This document shows positions 1-7,167 of a stretch of 10,146 bases of DNA, in pieces. Source of the DNA: an uncultured Prevotella sp. (GTDB lineage: Bacteria; Bacteroidota; Bacteroidia; Bacteroidales; Bacteroidaceae); contig URYG01000116.1 in NCBI GenBank assembly GCA_900551985.1, positions 1 through 10,146 of the forward strand. The letters run 5' to 3'. The notes below the pieces were generated by a model that saw nothing but the letters and a program-made list of their open reading frames with translations, did not search any database and was not told the origin of the DNA. Numbering within the stretch: position 1 is the stretch's first letter; the number at the start of each line of letters is the position of its first letter. The translations under genes were made by a program, and so were the position numbers.

Positions 1-4
1 AAGG

Positions 5-334
5 CTAACTAGCGTAGATATCGCCCTTGAGGATATAAGCATCACCACAACTCTTGTACTTTGCGATGACAGCATCAGCTACAGCCAAGGCATTGGTGTA
101 GTCCTTGTTGATGACGAGAGCATTACCCAAAGCAACGAGTGCCTTAGGATCCTTTTTGTACTCCTTCTGATACTCCTTGATAACCTTGGCAAAAGCCTTG
201 GCATCTACGTTACCAGCCTTCAATGTTGCTTCTATTGGCTTTAGGGCATCCTTGTAATTAACGTCCTGAGCCATTGCAGGAGCTGCCAAACCCATGACGA
301 GCAAACCTGCTACTAAATATTTAACTGCTTTCAT
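5..334 (-). CDS. Secreted TPR-like protein, N-terminal part, ends at window edge
   Basis: This is the last gene of the exbB-tonB operon, 23 bases after the PstS-like gene. It begins with a clear Sec signal peptide (Lys at 2 and 5, hydrophobic 7-18, likely cleavage after AMA at 20-22), so the product should be periplasmic. Residues 30-65 and 66-109 form helical pairs with a TPR flavour (ALVALGNALVINKDY, then AYILKGDIYA). An in-frame TAG (complement of 5-7) ends it at 109 residues. From memory, relatives at this place in Bacteroides and Prevotella operons are several times longer with many TPRs, so this may be a nonsense mutation, a real short variant, or an artefact of a contig end. Only four bases lie beyond the stop, so this cannot be decided here. 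The function is unknown; TPRs usually mediate protein contacts. Confidence 0.6.
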   Translation of the reverse strand: MKAVKYLVAGLLVMGLAAPAMAQDVNYKDALKPIEATLKAGNVDAKAFAKVIKEYQKEYKKDPKALVALGNALVINKDYTNALAVADAVIAKYKSCGDAYILKGDIYAS

Positions 335-357
335 AATTCTACTTTCTATCTAAACTT

Positions 358-1317
358 TTAACGTTTAACATTAACTGTCTTAATCGTAATATCACCTCTG
401 TAAGGAAGCAAGCCTGTCTTGAAGAGGATAAGCTGTCCCTTAGGATTGGAAATGTAGTTGGCAAAGCTCCAAGGCAAAGCCTTATGAGGGTCAACCACGA
501 TAGCGTATATAGTTCTAACGAATGGATATCTTCCATCCAACAGGTATGCCTGGTAAGGTTTCCAGCTGTTCATAGGGGTAGCTTTCTCCTTGATGGATAC
601 CTGCATTACATGAATATTCTTCTTAAAGGTTGTGTTGGTGGAATCGCGTCTGTCGTTCAACCAATTTGATCCGATTACACCGATAGAACCTGGATTCTGG
701 TCAACGAAGTCGATGACCTGCTTACTAGTCTTGGCAGCCATAATCTTCGCTCCCATCTTTTCGCCGTGGAGAACAGAATCTACCACGAAGTTGGTGGTTG
801 CAGAGCGGGTATTGTCGAAAATGACCTCGATATCACCTCTCTTGGATCCAGGAACAATATCACTCCATTTGGTCGCCTTTCCGGTAAGAACACGCTTGAT
901 GTCATTCACTGTGATGCAAGTATCATTATTGCTCTTGTTGACAATGAATGCCAGACCATCGTATCCGATAGGGAAAACGGAAGGAATCACATTGCTCTTC
1001 GACTTCAAGTATGCAATCTCACTATCCTTCAGATTACGGGTAGTAAAGAGGAGTGCTGTCTTGAAATCCTTGATCATCTGAAGTCCTGTGACTTCATCTG
1101 TGTATTTTGGTTTGAGCTTGGCCTTTGGGTACTCGAACTCAAACTGACTTCTTTCTTCGTCAATGATAGGACTCAAACTCTCATCAGCCACGAACTCAAT
1201 TGTGCCTGAAGTAGGAGTATCAGTTCTACCATCTTTGGCTTTCTTCTCGCCACAAGACGAGAAGAAAGCCATTGATAGTACTGTTAATCCTATATAAATA
1301 TAAGATATTCTTTTCAT
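358..1317 (-). CDS. PstS-like phosphate-binding lipoprotein
   Basis: A 319-residue periplasmic binding protein of the PstS/PBP-like family. The N-terminus is a lipoprotein signal: Lys2-Arg3, a hydrophobic stretch to 19, then FSSC with the lipidated Cys at 22. The PstS-like fold is recognised by GYDGLAFIVN (118-127), ITVNDIKRVLTGKATKWSDI (135-154), the ligand-loop region DNTRSATTNF (168-177, where classical PstS has a SGT-type loop), and PGSIGVIG (209-216). The start at 1317 was chosen because it gives the signal peptide; an upstream in-frame start at 1449 would add 44 residues wholly inside tonB. It lies 4 bases after the tonB stop and no pstCAB genes are nearby, so it probably does not feed a classical phosphate ABC transporter encoded here. 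It may be an accessory of the TonB system. The fold is fairly certain; the ligand is not. Confidence 0.82.
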   Translation of the reverse strand: MKRISYIYIGLTVLSMAFFSSCGEKKAKDGRTDTPTSGTIEFVADESLSPIIDEERSQFEFEYPKAKLKPKYTDEVTGLQMIKDFKTALLFTTRNLKDSEIAYLKSKSNVIPSVFPIGYDGLAFIVNKSNNDTCITVNDIKRVLTGKATKWSDIVPGSKRGDIEVIFDNTRSATTNFVVDSVLHGEKMGAKIMAAKTSKQVIDFVDQNPGSIGVIGSNWLNDRRDSTNTTFKKNIHVMQVSIKEKATPMNSWKPYQAYLLDGRYPFVRTIYAIVVDPHKALPWSFANYISNPKGQLILFKTGLLPYRGDITIKTVNVKR

Positions 1318-1321
1318 TCTA

Positions 1322-2170
1322 TTACTGCAATCTAAATACAACTGGTACAGTATACTTAACACGTACAGTAGAACCATTCTGCTTACCTGGAGACCATCTA
1401 GGCATGCTCTTAACGACACGCTGTGCCTCACGGTCAAGTGAAGGGTCAACGGAACGAGCTACCTTCACATCAGATATAGAACCATCACGCTCTACCACGA
1501 ATGAAACGATAACACGACCCTGTACGCCGTTCTCCTGTGCTACGACAGGATACTTGATGTTGCTAGCCAGATACTGCATCAAAGCGCCTTGTCCACCAGG
1601 GAATGAAGGCATCTCCTCTACAACATCGAAGACCTTAGTTGCAACCTCAGGTTTTGGAGCTGGTGGTGGAGGTGGAGCTGCTACAGCAATCTCACTTCTC
1701 ACTGCTTCCACTGTACGGTCCTTCACACCTTCCTTGTTTTCTGTACCGACAGCAACCTTTTCGTCCAGTTTATCCATCTGCTTAACCTGGTTTTCCTCTT
1801 TTACGAGTTCATCCTTCTTGATGACAGGTGCAGTAAACTTCTGAGTTTCGCGAGCCACAGGTATCTCCTTCTTAGGTTCAATCTTTGGCTTCACTGGCTC
1901 TTTCTTCTTTTCTTCCTTCTTAGCCTGCTGCTGGAGTTTAGCCAACTCCATAGCTTCCATATATGCCTGCTGTTCTTCAGCTTGTTTCTGTTCGATAACT
2001 TTCCAAGCCAAGAATCCACCCACGAGAGCTGCAGCAATGACCAAGATCAGAAGAGACTTGATGTTTCGACCGGAAGTACCCTTACGGAGCTGGTATGCAC
2101 CATACTCCTTGTTCTTTCCGGCGAAAACCATTTCGACCCATTTAGGATCGTAAAGATCTATTTTTGCCAT
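1322..2170 (-). CDS. tonB: TonB energy-transducing protein
   Basis: A 282-residue TonB. It anchors in the inner membrane, spans the periplasm, and passes energy from ExbB/ExbD to TonB-dependent outer-membrane receptors. The N-terminal cytoplasmic part carries VFAGKNKEYGAYQLRK (15-30), which I know from Bacteroidetes TonB proteins. One membrane segment lies at about 38-58. Residues 62-180 are a Lys/Glu/Gln/Pro-rich periplasmic spacer with a run of Pro at 166-170. The C-terminal TonB domain is at about 186-281, with EMPSFPGGQGAL (186-197), IKYP (205-208), GRVIVSFVVERDGSI (218-232) and MPRWSPGKQNG (256-266). The start ATG at 2170 is preceded by A-rich sequence with no Shine-Dalgarno, as usual in this phylum. 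It follows the second exbD by 33 bases. It could serve several receptors; none are encoded in the window. Confidence 0.93.
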   Translation of the reverse strand: MAKIDLYDPKWVEMVFAGKNKEYGAYQLRKGTSGRNIKSLLILVIAAALVGGFLAWKVIEQKQAEEQQAYMEAMELAKLQQQAKKEEKKKEPVKPKIEPKKEIPVARETQKFTAPVIKKDELVKEENQVKQMDKLDEKVAVGTENKEGVKDRTVEAVRSEIAVAAPPPPPAPKPEVATKVFDVVEEMPSFPGGQGALMQYLASNIKYPVVAQENGVQGRVIVSFVVERDGSISDVKVARSVDPSLDREAQRVVKSMPRWSPGKQNGSTVRVKYTVPVVFRLQ

Positions 2171-2203
2171 TTCTTTCTTGTTTAAAATTGTTTGTTACTC
2201 ATC

Positions 2204-2851
2204 TTACATCTTAACGTGTCTAGACTCGAGAAGCTTCTCATCGTCTGCGTTAATCTTATCGATGACGTAAGTACCAATGTTTGAAATCTGCATTTCGTCG
2301 AGAGCGTCAACCATATTCTTGTAAGAAGCGTTGTCGGTTGGCTTGATGACGATGGTCAGAGTTGGAATCTTACCATCCTTCAAGTTACCAGCCTTCAAAT
2401 CGCTGAGCTTCTTCTGATAGATGCTATCAGGATACTGCTTAGGATTCTTCTGACGATCCATGTTTAACTCCTTAACAGCGAGCGAAATTCTCTCTACAGG
2501 ACGTGTGCCGTTCTCTGTAGCGTGCTCTCTCAAGACCTTACGGATACCCTGGCTGCCCCATGTTGTCTCCTTGATCCATGTAGGATCGTTGTAGTTAGGG
2601 ATACCAGCACCATAATAAATCTTGTTATCAGCTGCTACGTAGAGGGTAACAGTCTCAGAAGCTTTCGCTTCGTTCTTCTGGTCATCTTGAGTATTCTCGT
2701 CATTACTTGGCATAGTCAGCTCCATAGTCTGAGGTTTGCTCAAAGATGTACACAGCATGAAGAACGTGATAAGAAGCATGAGCATATCCACCATAGGCGT
2801 AAAGTCTACGCGGACATTCATTTTCTTTTGTTTGCTTTCTTTCTTTGCCAT
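2204..2851 (-). CDS. exbD: ExbD-type biopolymer transport protein, second copy
   Basis: A 215-residue ExbD/TolR family protein. It works with ExbB as the proton-driven motor for TonB. A basic cytoplasmic N-terminus (KKESKQKK) precedes DFTPMVDMLMLLITFF (16-31). Asp22 inside this membrane segment matches the proton-path Asp of E. coli ExbD. The rest (about 40-215) is periplasmic and longer than the roughly 140 residues of E. coli ExbD, which is usual for the Bacteroidetes form. Its ATG directly follows the stop of the upstream exbD (TAA then ATG), so translational coupling is likely. It differs strongly in sequence from that neighbour, so the pair are old paralogues, not a recent duplication. 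Confidence 0.9.
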   Translation of the reverse strand: MAKKESKQKKMNVRVDFTPMVDMLMLLITFFMLCTSLSKPQTMELTMPSNDENTQDDQKNEAKASETVTLYVAADNKIYYGAGIPNYNDPTWIKETTWGSQGIRKVLREHATENGTRPVERISLAVKELNMDRQKNPKQYPDSIYQKKLSDLKAGNLKDGKIPTLTIVIKPTDNASYKNMVDALDEMQISNIGTYVIDKINADDEKLLESRHVKM

Positions 2852-3496
2852 TTATTCGTCCCCCTGTTGTTTTAACTGTGTAATCATATAGTAATGACTC
2901 TCATCCATGTCCTGGAGTTCGTTCATCACTCTCTTCACTGTCTTGTAAGGTGTAGAAGCATCTGCCTTGAGGGCAATCTTGATGTCTTCATTAGCGTTAC
3001 GAGCAGCGTCAACCCACTGCTGGAACTCGCTCATGCCACCCTTGATACTGTCGAGAGGAATACCCTTAGTCTGGAGATACTGTGGACGCTTTGCAGCGTT
3101 CATAGACAGATAAGTGCTCATGTCACTCATAGAAACACCGAATGTACCCTCGCTCTTGAAAGTCTCAATCTGCTTAGGGCTCAAAGACACGCCGAAGTTG
3201 CTTGTCATTGTGCTCAGTGCTGCTCCCAACTGATCGGTATTATCAATACTCATAAATACTTGGCCCTCGCCGGTTGGTTTTCCGGCCTTGTCCTTTTCAG
3301 GACTTACCAAGATGGTCAAGACACCGTTCTCAGGCACCTTAATCTCAGACACAGAACCTGGTGTATTTACCTTCACTGGCTCATTCTTTACGAATGTAGA
3401 GGTGAGCATGAAGAAGGTAAGCAGCAGGGTCATAACGTCTGACATAGGCGTCATATCGATCCAGATGTCACTCTTCTTAATTTTTACTTTACCCAT
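2852..3496 (-). CDS. exbD: ExbD-type biopolymer transport protein, first copy
   Basis: A 214-residue ExbD/TolR family protein encoded 30 bases after exbB. The N-terminal segment IDMTPMSDVMTLLLTFFML (13-31) is the single membrane helix, with Asp20 at the position of the essential proton-path Asp. The periplasmic part includes IKIALKADASTPYKTVKRVM (172-191), a typical end-domain strand and helix of this family (compare the E. coli ExbD LRADKxVxYxxV region). Beyond the membrane helix it shares little with the second ExbD. Two ExbD proteins next to one ExbB suggests a mixed motor in which each ExbD has its own contact surface; that is inference. Confidence 0.9.
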   Translation of the reverse strand: MGKVKIKKSDIWIDMTPMSDVMTLLLTFFMLTSTFVKNEPVKVNTPGSVSEIKVPENGVLTILVSPEKDKAGKPTGEGQVFMSIDNTDQLGAALSTMTSNFGVSLSPKQIETFKSEGTFGVSMSDMSTYLSMNAAKRPQYLQTKGIPLDSIKGGMSEFQQWVDAARNANEDIKIALKADASTPYKTVKRVMNELQDMDESHYYMITQLKQQGDE

Positions 3497-3526
3497 AGCG
3501 ATAAAATTTTAAAGGGTTAGCAAAAA

Positions 3527-4363
3527 TTAAGCCTCTTCTGCGTGGTTAGCTTCGTATGTCTGAGCAATTGAGTAACCTACCTCGTCGAGTGCGTATGTCA
3601 ACTTATCAACCTTGTTTGTAAATGTGTTGTAAGATACTACAGCACACCAAGATGTCAAAATACCGAATGCGGTGTTGATCAACGCCTCAGAAATACCTAC
3701 AGAAAGTGCTGCTGAGTCAGCGCCACCACCTTCACCCATGGCCTGGAATGACTTGATCATACCGGTTACAGTACCGAGAAGACCTGTCAATGTACCGAGA
3801 GTTACGATTGTAGCGATGATAGGCAAGTTCATTGTCAAAGTTGGCATCTCCAACTGAGTTGCCTCCTCGTGAGCCTGCTGGATCTTAGCTACCTTCTGAG
3901 CCTTCTTCAAAGATGCGTTAGCACCAGACTCCATAGACTTGTAAGCGTTCAAAGAAGCCAATACTACGTTAGCAACTGTACCGCGCTGCTTGTTGCAGAG
4001 CTGCTCAGCCTTAGCGAAATCGTTAGCGTTCAATGCAGACTTGATGTTTGCTACGAACTTAGGAAGAGCACCTGTACCTGTAGCGGTCTTAAGAGCCAAC
4101 CAACGCTCGATAGTCATAGCCAACACTGTGAGCAACAATGTGTGGATAACTGGTACGATTACACCACCCTTGTAAATTGTACCCCAAATGTCTGCTGGGT
4201 GATCCTGGATACCTGGATCCTGGAAGTGCATGTCGTTACCGAACCATGTGAAGAACAATGTGAATGCGATGATAGCACATACCACGATGATCCAGAATGC
4301 GCCTCTTACTCCCTGAAAGCCCTCAGACTTCTTAGCTGGGGCTGCTTGTTTTGTAGTTGCCAT
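3527..4363 (-). CDS. exbB: ExbB/TolQ/MotA family proton channel protein
   Basis: A 278-residue ExbB, the membrane scaffold of the TonB motor. Membrane segments are predicted at about 22-42, 66-84, 180-200 and 226-248; the first is an extra N-terminal helix compared with the three of E. coli ExbB. The family hallmark is GTLTGLLGTVTGMIKSFQAM (190-209) followed by GISEALINTAFGILTSW (223-239). The cytoplasmic stretch 89-178 is helical and charged, with KKAQKVAKIQQAHEEA (153-168). It is the first gene of the operon, so the probable promoter at 4500-4507 would set expression of the whole set. The start ATG at 4363 has only A/T-rich sequence before it and no Shine-Dalgarno. Confidence 0.93.
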   Translation of the reverse strand: MATTKQAAPAKKSEGFQGVRGAFWIIVVCAIIAFTLFFTWFGNDMHFQDPGIQDHPADIWGTIYKGGVIVPVIHTLLLTVLAMTIERWLALKTATGTGALPKFVANIKSALNANDFAKAEQLCNKQRGTVANVVLASLNAYKSMESGANASLKKAQKVAKIQQAHEEATQLEMPTLTMNLPIIATIVTLGTLTGLLGTVTGMIKSFQAMGEGGGADSAALSVGISEALINTAFGILTSWCAVVSYNTFTNKVDKLTYALDEVGYSIAQTYEANHAEEA

Positions 4364-4499
4364 AATTTTTACTTTTTTAAATTATTAGTTAATAAATTAT
4401 TAATATTTCTTATTTATTTCTCGCTTTATTTTAGTTGTTTTGTATGCCTAGTTTGTGTTGTCTTGAAGAAACACGCTTAGGTTATCCAAATTCCTTTGG

Positions 4500-4507
4500 C
4501 AAAGATA
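4500..4507 (-). promoter_or_regulatory. Probable promoter -7 box of the exbB-tonB operon
   Basis: Read on the minus strand this is TATCTTTG, a full match to the Bacteroidetes -7 consensus TAnnTTTG. A good -33 TTTG is not visible at the expected distance (the region has only GTTAGTTT). Transcription would start near 4493, leaving an A/T-rich leader of about 130 nt before exbB. A short inverted repeat CCAAA-ttcc-TTTGG (4486-4499) sits at the presumed start point and could be an operator or a small leader hairpin. Confidence 0.5.
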
Positions 4508-4548
4508 ATAAATATTGAGAAACTAACGCCCTAATTAAGAAGTTTTAA

Positions 4549-4588
4549 CGAGATATTGGCTCATTTTTTACCAATATCTCGCTTTTTT
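4549..4588. terminator. Strong hairpin, probable transcription terminator
   Basis: A perfect 11-bp stem, CGAGATATTGG (4549-4559) with CCAATATCTCG (4571-4581), has an 11-nt loop. On the plus strand it is followed by T6 (4583-4588), the classical intrinsic form. On the minus strand, where the aminotransferase ends 40 bases before, it is preceded by an A-run and followed only by TTAAAACTTCTT, a weaker tail. It most likely ends the aminotransferase transcript and insulates it from the exbB operon, and it may work in both directions. No plus-strand gene ends here. Confidence 0.65.
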
Positions 4589-4628
4589 CTTACAAAGTTG
4601 ACCTTTTTAGGACTGTTTTTCCCTATTT

Positions 4629-5822
4629 TTATTTCAATTTGCTCAAAGCTTCCTTGATGCGGCGGATTGCCTCTACGATGTTTTCGTCGCTTGTGGCATA
4701 GCTCATGCGGAAGCAGTCTGGATCACCGAAGGCATCTCCACCTACTGTAGCTACGTGAGCCTCCTCCAGGAGGTACATTGCGAAATCTGTTGAGTTGTTG
4801 ATGGTCTTCTCACCATTGCTCTTGCCGAAGTAGCTGTTGCACTTAGGGAAGAGATAGAAGGCACCCTGTGGCATGTTGACCTCAAGTCCTGGTACCTCCT
4901 TGGCGAGCTTCACGATGAGGTTGCGGCGACGCTCGAAAGCTACGCGCATCTCCTCTACAGCACCCTGGTCGAGTGTGTAGGCTGCTTCTGCTGCCTTCTG
5001 GCTTACAGAGCAGGTGCCGCTCGTATATTGACCCTGCAACTTGTTGCATCCCTTGATGATCCACTCAGGTCCTGCGAGGAAACCGATTCTCCATCCTGTC
5101 ATGGCGTATGCCTTGGATACACCATTGGCGATGATCACCTGCTCCTTCATGCCTGGTTCCTGAGCGATGCTGTGGTGCTTGCCGATATAGTTGATGTGTT
5201 CGTAGATCTCGTCTGCCAATACGAATACCTCTGGATGCTTCTTCAGAACCTCTGCCAATGCTGTCAGCTCCTCCTTGGAATATACACTTCCGGTAGGGTT
5301 GCTTGGTGAACAGAGTATGAGCATCTTGGTCTTCTCGGTGATTGCGTTCTCAAGTTGCTCGGCAGTCATTTTGAAGTCCTGGTCGAAACCTGCGTTCACG
5401 ATGACTGGAGTACCGCCTGCCAATTTCACCATCTGTGGGTAGCTTACCCAATATGGTGCAGGGATGATTACCTCGTCGCCAGGGTTTACGAGTGCCAGTA
5501 CAGCGTTGCACACGCACTGCTTGCCACCGGTGCCTACGATTACCTCGTTGACTGTGTAGTCAAGTCCGTTTTCATTTTTCAATTTGGCAACAATAGCTTT
5601 TCGCAAGTCAGGATAACCAGGAACTGGTGAGTAACGTGAGAAGTTCTCATCAATAGCCTTCTTTGCTGCCTCCTTGATATTGTCAGGCGTGTTGAAGTCT
5701 GGTTCACCTACACTCATGTTGATTACATCGATACCCTGAGCTTTCATTTCACTACTCTTCTGTGACATCGCCAGCGTTGCTGATGGTGCCAATCTGTTAA
5801 GACGATCAGATAATTGTGCCAT
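4629..5822 (-). CDS. Class I PLP-dependent aminotransferase, aspartate aminotransferase type
   Basis: A 397-residue cytoplasmic fold-type I aminotransferase of the AspB (Bacillus/Thermus) subgroup. It probably moves an amino group between aspartate and 2-oxoglutarate. Key residues are visible: Trp125 (PAPYWVSYP) stacking on the cofactor, Asn175 (SPSNPTG), Asp204 and Tyr207 (LADEIYEH), the cofactor Lys237 (NGVSKAYAMTGWRIGF), Arg245, and the substrate-carboxylate Arg372 (CFRMSYA). Length is normal for the subgroup. The start ATG at 5822 gives the expected N-terminus (LSDRLNRLAPSATLAMSQK). It lies 113 bases after ribBA and has its own probable promoter. Specificity for aspartate is inferred from subgroup resemblance; a related enzyme acting on other amino or keto acids cannot be excluded, so no symbol is given. 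Confidence 0.92.
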   Translation of the reverse strand: MAQLSDRLNRLAPSATLAMSQKSSEMKAQGIDVINMSVGEPDFNTPDNIKEAAKKAIDENFSRYSPVPGYPDLRKAIVAKLKNENGLDYTVNEVIVGTGGKQCVCNAVLALVNPGDEVIIPAPYWVSYPQMVKLAGGTPVIVNAGFDQDFKMTAEQLENAITEKTKMLILCSPSNPTGSVYSKEELTALAEVLKKHPEVFVLADEIYEHINYIGKHHSIAQEPGMKEQVIIANGVSKAYAMTGWRIGFLAGPEWIIKGCNKLQGQYTSGTCSVSQKAAEAAYTLDQGAVEEMRVAFERRRNLIVKLAKEVPGLEVNMPQGAFYLFPKCNSYFGKSNGEKTINNSTDFAMYLLEEAHVATVGGDAFGDPDCFRMSYATSDENIVEAIRRIKEALSKLK

Positions 5823-5852
5823 AATTCTATTTTATTGTTAATTAATCGAGTG

Positions 5853-5860
5853 CAAAATTA
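5853..5860 (-). promoter_or_regulatory. Probable promoter -7 box of the aminotransferase gene
   Basis: On the minus strand this reads TAATTTTG, a full match to TAnnTTTG. Transcription would start near 5847, about 25 bases before the ATG. The -33 region has only TTTTCTTC, a weak match. The perfect 8-bp palindrome TTCCGGAA (5876-5883) overlaps the spacer end and could be a binding site. Confidence 0.5.
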
Positions 5861-5935
5861 AGCATTTTATTTCTTTTCCGGAAGAAAATCATTCATTATT
5901 TCGCGGTTTGATGCAAAATAATAACATAATTTACA

Positions 5936-7147
5936 TTATCCGAGGTGCAAAGTGTGCCCCATGCGGTCTCTCTTGGTCTTGAGATAGCGCTCGTTGTACT
6001 CATTTGGTACTACTTCGATTGGCACATTCTCTGTGATTTCGAGTCCGTAAGCCTCCAAACCAACACGCTTTACAGGGTTGTTGGTGAGCAGGCGCATCTT
6101 GTGCACACCGAGGTGGCGGAGCATCTGCGCACCGCATCCGTAGTCGCGCTCATCTGGCTTGAAGCCGAGGTGCACGTTGGCATCTACGGTATCGTATCCC
6201 TCTTCCTGCAACTTGTAGGCTGCAATCTTGTTCATCAATCCGATGCCTCGGCCTTCCTGCTGCATGTAGATGACTACACCCTTGCCGGCTTTCTCTATCA
6301 TTTGCATCGCCTTGTGCAACTGCTGTCCGCAGTCGCATCGCTTGCTTCCGAGAATATCGCCTGTGGCGCAAGATGAATGAACACGAACCATAATAGGCTC
6401 GTCTTCCTTCCATTCACCCTTGATGAGTGCCATGTGCTCAAGTCCGTTGCTAGCCTGGCGGAAAGGAATCAGACGGAAGTGTCCGTATTCTGTAGGCATA
6501 TCTACCTCTTCGCCCACCTCAATGAGCGATTCCTTCTTGAGACGGTATTCTATCATGTCCTTGATAGAGATGATCTTGAGGTTCCATTCCTTTGCCATCT
6601 CCATCAACTGTGGAAGGCGTGCCATAGTTCCGTCTTCGTTCATGATCTCCATAAGGGCGCCTGCAGGATAGAGTCCTGCCATTCTGCAGAGGTCGATAGC
6701 AGCCTCGGTATGTCCGCTTCTTCTCAATACGCCGTTGTCCTGGGCATAGAGAGGATTGATGTGGCCAGGGCGACCGAATGTCTGTGGCGTAGATGCCGGA
6801 TCTGCGAGTGCCTTGATGGTCTCAGCACGGTCGTGGGCTGAAACACCGGTAGTACATCCCTCTAGCTTGTCCACGGTGATGGTGAATGGGGTGCCGAGCA
6901 TGGATGTGTTGTCTGATACCTGGTGAGGCAAGTCGAGTTCCTCACATCGGCTCAGGGTAATAGGGGCGCAGAGCACACCTCTTGCGTTCTTGAGCATGAA
7001 GTTTACCTTCTCTGCGTCGATTTTCTCTGCGGCGATGATGAGGTCGCCCTCGTTTTCGCGATCTTCGTCATCTACAACGATGACAAACTTACCTTCCTGG
7101 AAGTCCTTTACTGCATCTTCGATGCTATTGAGTTTGATATCTGCCAT
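5936..7147 (-). CDS. ribBA: Bifunctional DHBP synthase / GTP cyclohydrolase II
   Basis: A 403-residue fusion for the first steps of both arms of riboflavin synthesis. The N-terminal RibB domain (about 5-205) turns ribulose 5-phosphate into dihydroxybutanone phosphate and formate; it shows the acidic metal/substrate loop DDEDRENEGDLI (26-37), GVSAHDRAETI (101-111), FGRPGHINPL (124-133) and the SGHTEAAIDL block (144-153). The C-terminal RibA domain (about 208-400) opens GTP; it shows the zinc Cys residues 260, 271 and 273 (HSSC...RCDC), QQEGRGIGL (296-304) and LTNNPVKR (354-361). All expected catalytic residues seem present, so both activities should be intact. It starts 20 bases after the permease stop and probably shares its transcript. 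No FMN riboswitch is seen, so flavin control by RNA is not supported here. Confidence 0.96.
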   Translation of the reverse strand: MADIKLNSIEDAVKDFQEGKFVIVVDDEDRENEGDLIIAAEKIDAEKVNFMLKNARGVLCAPITLSRCEELDLPHQVSDNTSMLGTPFTITVDKLEGCTTGVSAHDRAETIKALADPASTPQTFGRPGHINPLYAQDNGVLRRSGHTEAAIDLCRMAGLYPAGALMEIMNEDGTMARLPQLMEMAKEWNLKIISIKDMIEYRLKKESLIEVGEEVDMPTEYGHFRLIPFRQASNGLEHMALIKGEWKEDEPIMVRVHSSCATGDILGSKRCDCGQQLHKAMQMIEKAGKGVVIYMQQEGRGIGLMNKIAAYKLQEEGYDTVDANVHLGFKPDERDYGCGAQMLRHLGVHKMRLLTNNPVKRVGLEAYGLEITENVPIEVVPNEYNERYLKTKRDRMGHTLHLG

Positions 7148-7167
7148 TTGTTTGATACTTTTTATAG

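Noticed and set aside
632..1209. Long plus-strand frames opposite the PstS-like gene
   Set aside because: They are antisense shadows of a well supported gene and show no protein family signature.
1318..1449. Longer N-terminus for the PstS-like protein
   Set aside because: The added 44 residues overlap the end of tonB and would hide the lipoprotein signal that starts at 1317.
3869..4480. Plus-strand frame of 203 residues opposite exbB
   Set aside because: Antisense to exbB, very Cys/Leu-rich composition typical of a shadow frame, no family signature and no promoter seen.
5895..5922. Hairpin after ribBA as a terminator (ATTATTT with AAATAAT)
   Set aside because: The stem is 7 A/T pairs with a 14-nt loop and no clear T-run; too weak to call.
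7148..7167. FMN riboswitch before ribBA
   Set aside because: Only 20 bases separate ribBA from the permease and no RFN-like fold could be seen upstream of the unit either.
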